Positions 36,640 through 48,700 of a stretch of 64,000 bases of DNA are shown here, one piece after another. The notes beneath the pieces are model-generated. The model made no database searches. It was given only the letters and a program-made list of their open reading frames with translations, and had not been told where the DNA came from. A program made the position numbers and the translations under genes. The first letter of the stretch is position 1; each line of letters opens with the position of its first letter. The stretch comes from Ficedula albicollis (taxonomy: Eukaryota; Chordata; Aves; Passeriformes; Muscicapidae): the NCBI RefSeq assembly GCF_000247815.1, contig NC_021678.1:31473749-31537748 (forward strand). The letters run 5' to 3'.

Positions 36640-37570
36640 TGGAGAAACCAGCATCTTTAGAAAAGACAAGTATCAGTCACATGGATGTGTCTCCCATTTC
36701 CCCCTGCTCTCTTTAAAGGAAACACCATGAAACTGAAAATAAACACACACATATACAGACACTTGAATTCTGCTTTGCCTGCAAGGGGGAAAAATTTCCT
36801 TATAGTCACATAATTCATGAGCATGTAAGGAGGCACTGTCACTGTTTTATAGGAGCTCAACCCCTCCTGCCAGAGGAACACAATGACCACAGTCCCTATT
36901 TTGCTCTGGCACTGTCAACAACGCTGACTTCTCTAAAGGAACTTGTGGTCAGTCACACACGTGAAATTTATTTTTGAGAAGAGAATCATCACTGGAAGCT
37001 GGATGCTCAGTAAAAGCAGAGAGAGAAAGAAAAATAATGGTTTGTTTAGCAGGAGAACCAGTCCAAAATATTAACCCAGTCCAATGGGAGGAAAGACACC
37101 CAGCAGAAGAGCCTCACTCCAGCTGAGTCTAGTTTTGGGCAAGAGGCTGATTTTACTGTTTGTTTCCAAGTCCTGAAATTCTCCTTTTATGAGGTGTACT
37201 GGACTGTGCCCACATCTGATGTGCCAGCCAGCCTCCTCACAGACAGGAAAGATGGAGTAAAATTTCTATTTTCTCTATCCCAGGAACAAGTGCATTTCAT
37301 TCGAGGCTGGTGATGACAAAAAACCCCTGTTTGCTGGCTACGCTTCAGAAAACCTATTACTTGAAAAAACTCCAGGAATGCTTATCTGAAAATCTCTAAC
37401 ACAGACATAAAGTGCTCAGCCTCCTCTCCCCTAACACACAAAATGCCCTGGGAGCACAGGAGGGAAGTCAGAAGGATAAGAGCTGCACTTCAGGTCACTC
37501 TGCACTGGAGAGATGCACAAAACTCTTACTGTAACAAGTAGAGCTTCTATTTATAACTCCTTCATTTCTC

Positions 37571-37692
37571 CTTACCAACTTACTGGAAATCTGGATCTGG
37601 CTAAAGCTCTGCTTTTAAAAACCTTTCTTTTCTTACCAACTTACTGGAAATCTGGATCTGGCTTAAGCCCTGCTTTTAAAAACCTTTCTTTC
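37571..37692. repeat. 61-bp two-copy tandem duplication
   Basis: CTTACCAACTTACTGGAAAT starts copies at 37571 and 37632; both run to TTTTAAAAACCTTTCTTT. Confidence 0.93.
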
Positions 37693-37902
37693 ACAGCTTC
37701 AAGGTCTTGTACACAATTCAATATTCTTGCTTAAATGATGTTTCCTCAACAAAACAGGGACTGTTTATTCAGAGTGTTTGTTGCAAAACTCTTTTTGCAC
37801 ACATGGTTTGGGGATGTTTGCTGTTTCTGTGAAATTCCTGTCCTTTATTTCAAGGCTGTTAGCCATGAATGTAATCCTCACTCAAAAATCTCTCTATGCA
37901 GA

Positions 37903-37920
37903 AATACATACATACATGCA

Positions 37921-37956
<36 letters not shown>

Positions 37957-37966
37957 TATATATACT
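37903..37966. repeat. ATAC and TA microsatellite
   Basis: (ATAC)n for about 48 bases, then (TA)n. Confidence 0.95.
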
Positions 37967-40900
37967 AGCAGATGCCCTTTTCAGTTGGTGACTGGAAATA
38001 ATGCTGAGGTTAAAGCCCTACAGAATATTGGCTTGACAGCAGAGCCTGCTGAGCTGTGGTTGGTAGGGACCTGTGGAGTCTGTGTGTTTTACCAAATGTT
38101 CTAAGTGAATGAACATCTCTTCTGCCTTGATAGGGAATTTTGTTTCAGAAGCTCTCTGCTAGTTTAAAGGTCAGGAGCCAGAACCTAAGGATTGCCTCCA
38201 AACCACAGCTGCAGCCTTCACATGTGACAAGAGCGCAGCGGGTTACCACTGCCTCAGTTTGCCCCCCTTTGTGCAAAAGGATGTGGTTCTTGATTAGCAC
38301 TTGAAAAATTTATTTTAGAAACCTGACTCAAAGTATTTGGGCACCTAATCTCAGGGAAATCTGTGAGATTTGAGTGGGAATGGCCAAGTGTGCTGCAGCA
38401 GAAGAGCAGTCTCTCTGAGGAGCTGGGGTGTGTTGGGATGCTCACCCTGGAGCGGGGTGGCAGCTCTGTGTGTGCAGAGTTTCTTTACCAGCCAAATCTG
38501 AAGTGGACACGAATGATTACTTTAAAAAGCATGTGCTTCAATGAGCCAATGCAGACCCAGGCCCTTGAAAACCTTAGAAAAAATAAAATTCTGGTGAGCA
38601 AAGGCCAGGATAAGTACTTCCACAAACCAGGTTACATCAATCTGCTTCTCTTCTGCTGCTTTGACTGATCTCCCATTTTACTGCTGGCCATTCTCTATCC
38701 TCCCTGATCATTTTCCCCATCTTCCTGTCACTTCCAGCCCACCCAACACAGCCCAGCTCGACCCCTCCATTTATGTTCTGCCCCCTCTCCTCCTTGTCAG
38801 CCTCCAAACCCTGTTCCCTCTACTCCCCTCTTCCCTGAATTCTCCCCCTATGGCCTTAATAGAACAAAATTTGGTTTTGAAGGGAGGACTTAAGTGCCCA
38901 TTCTGCTGAGTCTTGTACAGGACACTGTTGCTCTGTTTATTTTCTCACTTAACCAGCTCCCCACAACCCATAAAATACTGTGTTACAGAGACAAGGGTTG
39001 TCTGTCCATTGCAACCCCTCCATTTAACTCTTGCCTCATTTATTTAATTGATTCCATGTATCCCTTGCCTCATTTATGTCCCCAGAGCAGAGGCTGTGGG
39101 GTGTCTCAGTGCTGGGCAATCCCAGCACTGCCACCCCAAGGCTGGGGACACCAGGTGAGCACCAACAATTCCCATGTCCAGTGTTCCTCTGCAACTACCA
39201 CAAAACCAGCATAAAACATCAACGTTCCCCTTCAGCACAAACATAAATAGGCTGCACACGATGGCAGGAAACACCCTCAAATTTTACAAGGCTATTAAGA
39301 CTGCTGGGTATTTTTATTATATCCCATTAAATATGCCATCACCAACATTTATTCTAATACGAAGGTGACCCAACATCCTCCCAGTCAGGATCTGCAGTCA
39401 GCACTGCTCCACGTGCTGGTTTCATGTAGCAGATTTAATACGAGATTTTCAGAATTTTTTTAAGAGTTTAAAAGACAGGAAAGAGTTTTTCCCCACGAAT
39501 TACTCCAGAAATTGATCCCCAAATCCATCTCCATTACTAAATTTACCCTAAAAATTATACTTTCACTGAAGTGCAAATTAATGAGTCTGAAACAATTCAT
39601 TGGAGGAGGCAATACAGCAGTGTAGTTACATGAATGATCCTCCTGACACCTATTTATCTCTGGTATTTATAAAAAGATAACCTTCTTCTATTAAAATCAT
39701 CTACTGACAAAGTTAAGTAATATAGCCTTGGAAACAACAAGCTTGATGCCATTGTTTAACAAGAACCAAAATGTACATACATTTGTATGATCATTTAAAT
39801 AAGGAAGGCAGACATTTGCTGTTACTAAAAACTGAGAGATAATTTTGTGCATCACAAAGGGCATTACAAAATGGCAGTTCTCCCACCAATATTTCTGTAA
39901 AAGTAACACACAGAATATGCACCAGATGATAAATAGGTTAACTACATCACGGTACATTCATTACATTATAATGTGCTAATTGAATTTCAGAGCAGAGCCT
40001 GCTGTCTTTTGCACGGGTTAGAGAGCCAGAGGCAGAGAAAGGCACACACAGCAGAGCACAGTTGCAAGAGTTTCTGCTGAAGCAAACTTTCCAGTGAGTT
40101 GGAAATCTGCTTCAGAGGCACCACGGCTTGCACGGTGTGCAGGGAGCAGCCAGCTGCTCCTACCCAGGCAGCAAATGATTAAGTGCTTCTTTTAACAGCC
40201 CCTTTCTTCAGAGCACTCCTCTCTAAGCCAGCAAACAGGCACTTGCATTATCTGGAGCGCTGTTTTAGAGGGAAACCTCCGAGGAGTTGCCTTCCCATCA
40301 CACAATGGCACTGCAGCAGCAGCCTGTGGATAAAGGCTCTTTGTGCACAGCAGAACGGTAAGTGCAGCACTAATAGCGCCGTAACTATCAGCTGAAGAGT
40401 GCTATCAAAAATGCCAAATATTTGCATCCTCCAAACAGGAACTTGGGCTGCAGTCCCAGGACCATCAACATATATACAACTTTTCAGGTCAGAACTCACA
40501 GTCCTGGCCCTTGTTTTTGACGAGCACGAAGAGAAAAAAACCGATGGGAACCCATGAAACGGAGTGATTCAGACACGGCTAATTGAGTTAGACATGCTGA
40601 TCACTCTGCCTTCCAGAAGCTTTCCCAAGCTGCTGCCACTCTCCAGCTGTTGATACCGCGGCCTTTGTGGCACCATATCGAGCAGCACAGACTCACACCC
40701 TGCACAGAATCCTGCTGAACACATCCCTTCCCAGCGCCTGTTCTGCCCATCTCCTTCCCGCACACACCTTCTGCACCCCCCAACAAACAGCCACACAAAA
40801 ACACTCACAATGACACAAGCACCGTGCAAACAGCACATTCCTCACTCTACATTTAAGCATTGATGTAGAAGATGTACATTGATGTACAAGAAAAGCTGAT

Positions 40901-41599
40901 TCCATTTCTCTCTGAAGAATTTCTGACCAGACCTCCCCTCATCCACTTGGATCATAAATCTACAAGCCATGAGCCTTTATTATTACTTTAAAAGCACTCT
41001 GAATACCTTGTCTTGTCCTACAATCCAGAATGCCTACCCAGCAACAATCACCAGCCTGGAATTAATAAATCCAAGGTATGAAGCAAAGGGAAACTTCATA
41101 AGCAAGCAGCTGAAAAGGGAAAATTCCCTTACTTTCCATGTATCCAAGCGGATGAATCCTCTCACAACAATTCTTTCCTAGTAGCAGCTGAATTTTAGAC
41201 CTTTTTGTTACAGCAGAGCTGTCCTTCACATCTGGGGGATGTTCAGAGCATGAGGCTCAACATCCTCTTTTGACTGTCTCCAGCAACACATGGCTACTGA
41301 ATTCCACTTTTAACTATAAGGAAGGAAACTAAAGGGACGTTCCTCTTTTGTAGCATCTCTGGAAGTGTTCACCAGACATATAGCCTTTAAAACACCCCCT
41401 CCCTGCCTGCTCCCCTCCCCCCCCAAGAAAAAACCCAACCAAAAAAAACCCAGAAACAACTCTAGACAAAGATCTCATTTGGCTTTTCTTAGAAAGACTG
41501 CAACTTCTTCCTGCACATCACAAAACACAGCGTTATTTTCTAGGATTTGGAGATTGCAACTGTTGCCTCAAATGTCTCAGCAGTGACAGATATCAGACA

Positions 41600-42790
41600 T
41601 CACCCCTTGGAGCCGACAGACTCGCAGCGTCGGGGATACAAAACACTCAGCCGCGTTACAGCGCCTGTCTACGGAGGATCCGTGCTGTCCTACATTGTGA
41701 TACCTTGGAAATCTGCACTCCAGCTCGGAAAGGCAAACTCCTCAAAGTCAACGCGGAGTTGGAACAAGCACGCTCTGATGGGCTAATGACCGCCTCGCCC
41801 CGCTCAGAGCAGCAGTTCCGACCGAAACTCGGCAGCCGCGGCAGGACCCGAGCCGGACCCGCTTCGCTCTTCCGCGCTCAGCGGGCAGCGCCGCGCTGCT
41901 CCCCGAAACGCGCATCGCCGCGGGCTCGCTGCGGGTTCGAGGGGCCACGGAGCAGCCCCGGCCCCGGCCCCGAGAGCCACCGAGCAGCCCCGGCCCCGGC
42001 CCCGAGAGCCACCGAGCAGCCCCGGCCCCGGCCCCGAGAGCCACCGAGCAGCCCCGGCCCCGGCCCCGAGAGCCACCGAGCAGCCCCGGCCCCGGCCCCG
42101 AGAGCCACCGAGCAGCCCCGGCCCCGGCCCCGAGAGCCACCGAGCAGCCCCGGCCCCGGCCCCGAGAGCCACCGAGCAGCCCCGGCCCCGGCCCCGAGAG
42201 CCACCGAGCAGCCCCGGCCCCGGCCCCGAGAGCCACCGAGCAGCCCCGGCCCCGGCCCCGAGAGCCACCGAGCAGCCCCGGCCCCGGCCCCGAGAGCCAC
42301 CGAGCAGCCCCGGCCCCGGCCCCGAGAGCCACCGAGCAGCCCCGGCCCCGGCCCCGAGAGCCACCGAGCAGCCCCGGCCCCGGCCCCGAGAGCCACCGAG
42401 CAGCCCCGGCCCCGGCCCCGAGAGCCACCGAGCAGCCCCGGCCCCGGCCCCGAGAGCCACCGAGCAGCCCCGGCCCCGGCCCCGAGAGCCACCGAGCAGC
42501 CCCGGCCCCGGCCCCGAGAGCCACCGAGCAGCCCCGGCCCCGGCCCCGAGAGCCACCGAGCCCGGGAGCGGCGCCAGCCCCGCACCTGCCCGGCCCCGCC
42601 GCGCCCCGAGCGACACCCACGGAGCCCGGGACCGCCCGTGCAACGCGGCACCGGGGGCTGCGCCCCCCCGCAGCCCCCGCTCTCGCAGCCCTGCTATCAT
42701 CCCCGTGTGCCCGCAGCCTGCTCCATGCCCCCTCCAACTCCCGGCTCAATCCCGCTGCTCCTCAGTCTGCTCCTGGACACGGGATAGCAC
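41600..42790 (-). promoter_or_regulatory. RGS10: CpG island, probable RGS10 promoter and first exon region
   Basis: A stretch of about 1.2 kb with dense CpG in otherwise AT-rich flanks, lying 5 kb upstream of RGS10 exon 2 on its own strand. That is where a vertebrate CpG-island promoter is expected. About half of it is the 32-bp array listed separately. A donor-like AAG|GTATCA lies near 41680 and CAG|GTGCGG near 42585 on the minus strand. No start codon in the island gives an obvious RGS10 N-terminus. The role is inferred from position and composition. Confidence 0.7.
41950..42557. repeat. Perfect 19 x 32-bp GC-rich tandem array
   Basis: The 32-bp unit is GAGCAGCCCC, GGCCCCGGCCCC, GAGAGCCACC on the plus strand. 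It repeats exactly 19 times (608 bases) with no difference that I can see. Each unit has four CpG sites. The minus strand, which would be the RGS10 sense strand, has three GGGG runs spaced by CC per unit, so G-quadruplexes are possible. Because 32 is not a multiple of 3 and the unit lacks stop codons in several frames, it creates long false open frames on both strands. Confidence 0.97.
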
Positions 42791-45700
42791 CGTCCCTACC
42801 TAATCCCCACCAGCCACCCTCCTGCCTTTGCTTCAGCCACCTGGGAGCAGGTGCAAGATGCAAAAACATTTCCTAAAGAAATGCTGCACCTTCATGAAAT
42901 TATATCCTGTCTTACCGAAACAGGCATGCCAAGCTTTTTGTGGAGTGACTCCTTTGCTCTTCCAACAATTATTTCTGAACAGAAAAGCATAATTTGCATA
43001 TTTGCAATTTTAACAGAGATACTTTCAGTTTCAGAAATAACGTTTTTTACCAACTTATTTGTTCAAAAATCCAGCGTGTGAGAAGTTTGTGTAATTCTGA
43101 CAAAGCTGCAAGCCACCAAACAGACAATTACCTCAGCAAAACAGTAGTGGGAGGCAATGGGAGCGCTTAAATCCCACTGGAAATATCACCAATACACAAA
43201 AAATCACAGAAACCACTGCTAGCAGACAAGTCAACAGTTGTTTTATTTCCACCTCAGCCAAATCCCATCCTGAACACACAGTTACACATTGCTAAGAAGC
43301 TCGGTTTACAGAGGGAACTTGGATGGACTCCCCATCTCACTGAAAATTATGGATATTTTCCACTTATATACACAAGGCCAAGATCTCATTCCTGGGAACT
43401 GGTGACAGCAGAAGACTGAACACAAGAATCAATTGCATCTGTGCTTCCAAAATAAACAACAGCACAATACCTTCCAGCTGAAGGGATTTGGCCTGCACCC
43501 CCTGGACCTCTGCCTCCAGCACCGCGGCCAAAAGCTGTTAGCTGGTAAAGATTTCTCTGCTTTTGGGATGGATTAAAAAAATAAGACAGTTTGCTGCTCT
43601 GCTGAGGGAACTGCTCAGCAGCTGCACGTGGCACTTCCAGGCAGATGTGCGAGACAGACACACTTGGGACACAACTGGAAATTCCATGCAGGCATCAGAA
43701 GAGCAGGGTGTCACACCCAGACAGCAGCAGGGCCCGGGGCACAGCTGGGAGAGGTAAAGCACCTGGAGAGGCACATGGGAAAGGAGCAGGGGGCAGGGTG
43801 GGAGAAGACAGCTTGGACATGCACTTCCCAAAGCTTTTTTTAGTCATATGCACCAGTGCCAGGTATTCCAGGCAGAACATTTACACTGAAGCAGTACAGA
43901 CATCACCAGATTTTATTTTTCTTTCAGAATCAGGTCACAAAGCCCAGAGTTTCTATTTTAAATCTTAGGAACTCATACTCCTAGGACAACTACATCATCT
44001 TCAAGCCAGTGTACTGACAAGAAGTTACTGGTAAGACTTTTGAGGCTTTAAGACTTAATGGCAAGGATTTGGGGCTGAGGGAGTACCTAAGAACTGTCAG
44101 GATGGTTGGAGGTCAGACTGTGCTCAGGGACAGCACATTCAACAGACCCAAGAGAGCCCAGCTCCTTGTCCATTCCTGTAACTGGAAACCTGACCTACAG
44201 ACCTGCCACAAATTGACCTTTAGAATCAAAGGCATTTTCGGTTCCTTTTCCCTGTTGATACAAATGTTTCCAAGATTTGTTCCTGTAGAGGCAGAATCCC
44301 AGGTGGGCACACCAGTGCCTGCCCTCTCAGTGTCGTGCTCCCAACGCTGCTCTGTGTGTCCTGTTTTCATGTTCAAGATCCAGTGCTTCATCAGGCAAAA
44401 TGACTTCAGGAAATTTTTCTTCCAGGTGAATTCAGTGGAGATTTTCAGGCACAATTCATTTACTGGTGTTTTTTTCATCCTTTTCCACAAATAAGCTGTA
44501 ATACCCATATATAGCAAATTACGATTTAATTCAAACTCTGCCACTCTGTCCTCATGCCACATCTCTACGTTTTTAAACTGATTTTTAGACCTTGCATTAC
44601 AGCTTTTCCTTAATTTCACAAGGCAAAATTTCCCTTAAAAATGAACCCACACATGTGTTTCATAACCTCTGGCTGCAGCCCCAGCAATATAGAGAGGATG
44701 GTGTGCTCTGAGTACTTACCACATCGTTACTAACACCTAAGGAACTGGGTACCATTCAAACTGAGACCTGTTCAAATACTCAAATGCCCTTAAACATGAC
44801 CCTGAAAGCTTTTGTGAGCCTCCTCCTGCTCCATTCTGCACATGCATGACCTGTTAGCACATGGTGTGAGAGCAAGCCTTGGGCTGCTCACCATCCCAAA
44901 CCAGGGCAGCTTTTAATCTGGATAAAGTTCAGCAAATTTCCCACTGACACTGGCAGGAATAGGTGTGAGTGTGTGTAGGGGGAAAGAGAATGTGCAAGAC
45001 ACCCAAAAAGGCAGACACACGCTTGATAATGTGATTTCAGACAAAGATTCTATTTTAAAATCTGACTTGTATTCTGAAGAGTAATTTTACTTAAATTTAA
45101 ATAGATGGATTTGAAAAGAAATGAAAAGAGTTGTGCTTAGCTGTTGCCATTGCAAAAATCTATTCTGGAACATGCTGAGCTATGAATAACACCACAGAAA
45201 ATTCATAAAATGCACAGCTCATTTCAACACCAAATTGCAGTTGAAAGACTCAAAATTAATCAACAGACTATGAGAACCCCAACTCATGATTTAAACCTGA
45301 TTTCATTTACATCAACATAATGCAACTGATTTCAGTAGAGGTGGAACTAGCTTATGTGATTATGAGAACTTAAAATTAGATATGTTAACAATGAGGAGAG
45401 GAGGCCTTCAAACTAGGAAAGTCTCTTTTCTCTGCAAAAAAATCCCAGCCCTTCAAAATCAGATTTTAGACTTTAAAAGCTTAAGAGCAGAAAATAAGAC
45501 TAGATGCTGCACTGCAAACTAAACACTGTCCAGAACAAGGTATTTTAATAAATAATTCCTTTTTTAATAAATTCCTTTTTAATAAAGAATTGCTCAAAAA
45601 TCCTACTGTTCAGAGTATCACAGGTTCAAGAAAAGCAGGGCTCAAACTTCATCAATGTTCATCTTAACATCTTGATATTCATGATGGGCTGGCAAACACG

Positions 45701-48700
45701 GCTTGAAAGCTTTTCCTTCCACACCAGCCAATGCTGCTATGCACGGAGTATCATGAACCTGCAGGGACTCAGATTTACAGGGTTTTAACCTAAATGCTTC
45801 AGCACAGAAGTTTTCAGTTTCACTGCGAAGCAATGAGTGACCAGCTGCTAGAACACAGCACGGTGTGGTTAACCTCGGTCCTTTCAGAGGAAGCAATGGC
45901 ACTGGATGCTAAGATCTGGGGTGGTTTTTCACAGTTCAAAGCCAAGAATCACTTTTGAGTTTTATTAACCCTAAACCAACAAACCATTTTTAGTTTCAAA
46001 CCAAGGTTTGTACGTCTTAGCTAAAGGCAGTTACTGCCTGAAGATTCACAGATACCACAGCAAAAGAGCAGGTACTAAAAGGTTTTAATCTTTTTTTTTA
46101 GTAAGATACACACAGAGTAAATCTAAACATAACCTTCCTGCAAGGTACACAGCATAAAACAGCCTTGAAGAGCATTCTTGTAGAAAATTATATTCTATTT
46201 CAGGCTTGCCTAAATAAATCTGGGGAATTTGTCCAGCACTCCTCACTTTGAACTCACAGAAAGCTCTGACTCACTCCTTTGTAATACTTTCTAGTATACG
46301 GAGGTTCACAGGGTCAACTTCAATCCCTAATCTTGTGGAACATTCCTCAGTACCTCCAACTCCTGCAGCTTTATGTGTGCCAAAACACAGACTGCAAAAC
46401 TCTGGCAGCGAATTCAAACATGCAGAAACTGAATTACAGGCTGAGTAACTCCAGTAGTGCTCCTACCTTACATTACTTACACCTATCTCTCTTCATAGAT
46501 TGCACTCAGAAAAAAAAAACAGGACCAAGTGTTTCAAAGCTTGACATTTAAGTGTGATTGACTTTTTTACAATTTTATGCTCTTTACATCTGACAGGGAA
46601 GAAAATGTTTCATTAGATCAGTATTAAATGTGTATTTAAGTTTGATAACAACCTTACTGCTAAACCACTCAGGTTTTTTCTTCAACTTTGTTCTATAAAG
46701 GATTGTATTTTCCTTTTATATTGCCTTCAAATTTCAAAGGCAAATGCCTTTTTTTTACCTACAGTACTTAAACCCAGCTTTAAGAAAATAAAGCAGCACC
46801 ATTAAGTAAGTCTTGTGATGAAGAAATACGGTTTTCAATAAGCAATTTCACAGCAATAAAACCCTTGACTTGATAAAATATTCATATATTCAACTAGAAA
46901 TGAAATAAGAAATCATCATCAAAATCTTAAATGCATTCTGAGGCCTTCTGGACTACACACAGGTAGGACTGACTGGGGAGTGCAGTCAAGAAAACCCAGC
47001 TTTTGTGATACGTTCAGTCTGGTATGAACCTGAAGATAAAAAAAAAAAAAGATACTTAACACATGCTTTTAACACCTATCTATAAATATTAAAACATGTA
47101 TAGACAACAGAAATCAAAGATTTTTGCATTACAAGGAATATTAAAAATGATACCTGAGGTCAATAGGTCAATGTGTTTCTGCTAAGAACCAGATGCAAAT
47201 ACAACAGACTTGTCTCCTGGTGCATGGAAAGCAAGTACAGCTCTGTTGACTAGAAACATATTTAAAGTGAGAAACACAGCAAAACGAGGTGTGGAAAATG
47301 AGCCATGCACGGCCCTGACAACAACTGAACCAGATCTCACAATGCAAGTATCCATAGGCATTTTCTACAGTTAAATAATTACAAAGGAATGCCTGTTTCT
47401 ACAGCCTCAGTGAACTCGGACATACCTGGATCCCTCTAACAAATACCTTGCATCTTGTCTTCCTTTAACTCAGAAGTCACAGACAGGAGAGACTCCAGAA
47501 ATACCTTTCAGTAAGGTTTTGCTGTAGAAGCATTCCAAGGAAACATCAACTTCTAAGTCATGCAGCTTGTCAGACATTTGGAACTAGACACTGACCTTGG
47601 AACATGAACTCAAAGTAAAATGTCACATACCTTGGCAAATTTCTGTGCATACATCTTGTAGGAAAGTTTCTGTGTTCTTCCATAAAACCCCACAGGACAA
47701 AAAGGTGCTGGTAGGAACTCTGTCAGAAGTCAATGTGAACACAGCATCACCCTGTGAATTGGCCTCAAGTCTTCAAAATGCAGCAACACCTTCAGCAACA
47801 TCTGTTGGTCCTCAGACCTCAGGTATTGACCATTCCAAAATGTATCAGCAATACATGTGAACAGCTGCTACACTTCTGGAACAAGATCTTCTTATATACT
47901 GCAAGTTTATATAGATTTGTCCCCTTATGAAAATATCCATTGTAATTGATTTGAGAGATGTTTTTGGACCTTCATATCCTTGTTCCATAGAATACATAAA
48001 TCCAAGTAGAAGGCAAGATTCACCTAGGAGTAGTGTCCTAGAAACATTCACATTTTATTTTTCTTAGCCTGAAATCAGTTTCTAGAAAAAATACACAAAC
48101 ACAAATTCCTCCTACAAAACCACAGCATGTACCTGTAAATGAAAGAAGCCCCAGTCCACACCAAGATAGCAAGAGTTCAGAAAACACTGTACCTCAGCTT
48201 TCTCTGAGTATTTGCAAATATACAGAACAGATTTATTCTGTACAGAACACAAGCTTTGCAATTTACCAAAGCAAGGAGCAAGGCATAAATATTTCTGGTG
48301 CAGCAGCTGTAGGATGGAACAGCAGCTCGATGCAGTTGAGTCCAAGGTGTATTTGTGTAGACTCCTTGTGCTGTCTGGTGCAATTAAAAATGGTTCTACA
48401 AAGGTATATTGCAAAATGAAATAGTCCTTTTAAAAACTAAGAGGATAATTTTCCCCTCAGTCACTACCTGAGTTGGAATATTTGGAATAAGCAACAAATG
48501 CTTGACAACCCAGCATTAAATGAAACAAATAATTTGTGGAGTGAAAAAGATCTGCCCCATTGAAAGAAACAAAAAACCCAAGAAGAGCATTTTTCATAGA
48601 ATAACAGCCCAGTAATAATTTGTCATTTATTAAGGTCAAAGAACTAGCTACTCAAATGAGGACAGCAGCTTTTCATCATCCCTGTGAAATTTATACTTCT

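Larger units (their letters stand above)
36640..41599 (-). other. RGS10: Probable RGS10 intron 1
   Basis: Lies between the exon 2 acceptor and the CpG island. It contains the 61-bp duplication and the ATAC/TA microsatellite. No exon encoding the known RGS10 long-isoform N-terminus was found. Confidence 0.6.

Noticed and set aside
41950..42557. CRISPR-like array
   Set aside because: Units are contiguous and identical with no unique spacers, and the context is a vertebrate CpG island.
41705..42787. 360-codon plus-strand frame and three long minus-strand frames with 32-residue periodicity
   Set aside because: They arise because the 32-bp array lacks stop codons in several frames; codons shift frame every unit and no conserved protein is visible.
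44113..45902. Minus-strand frames at 45642-45902 and 44113-44619
   Set aside because: Some exon-like character, but no recognisable product, no phase-consistent joining, and the region is intergenic in human.
46290..47822. Plus-strand exon-like segments (46290-46445 with a GTAACT donor; 47696-47822 with CACAG and GTATTG boundaries)
   Set aside because: Joining them gives a stop codon within a few residues, and neither matches a known family. Chance splice sites are the simpler explanation.
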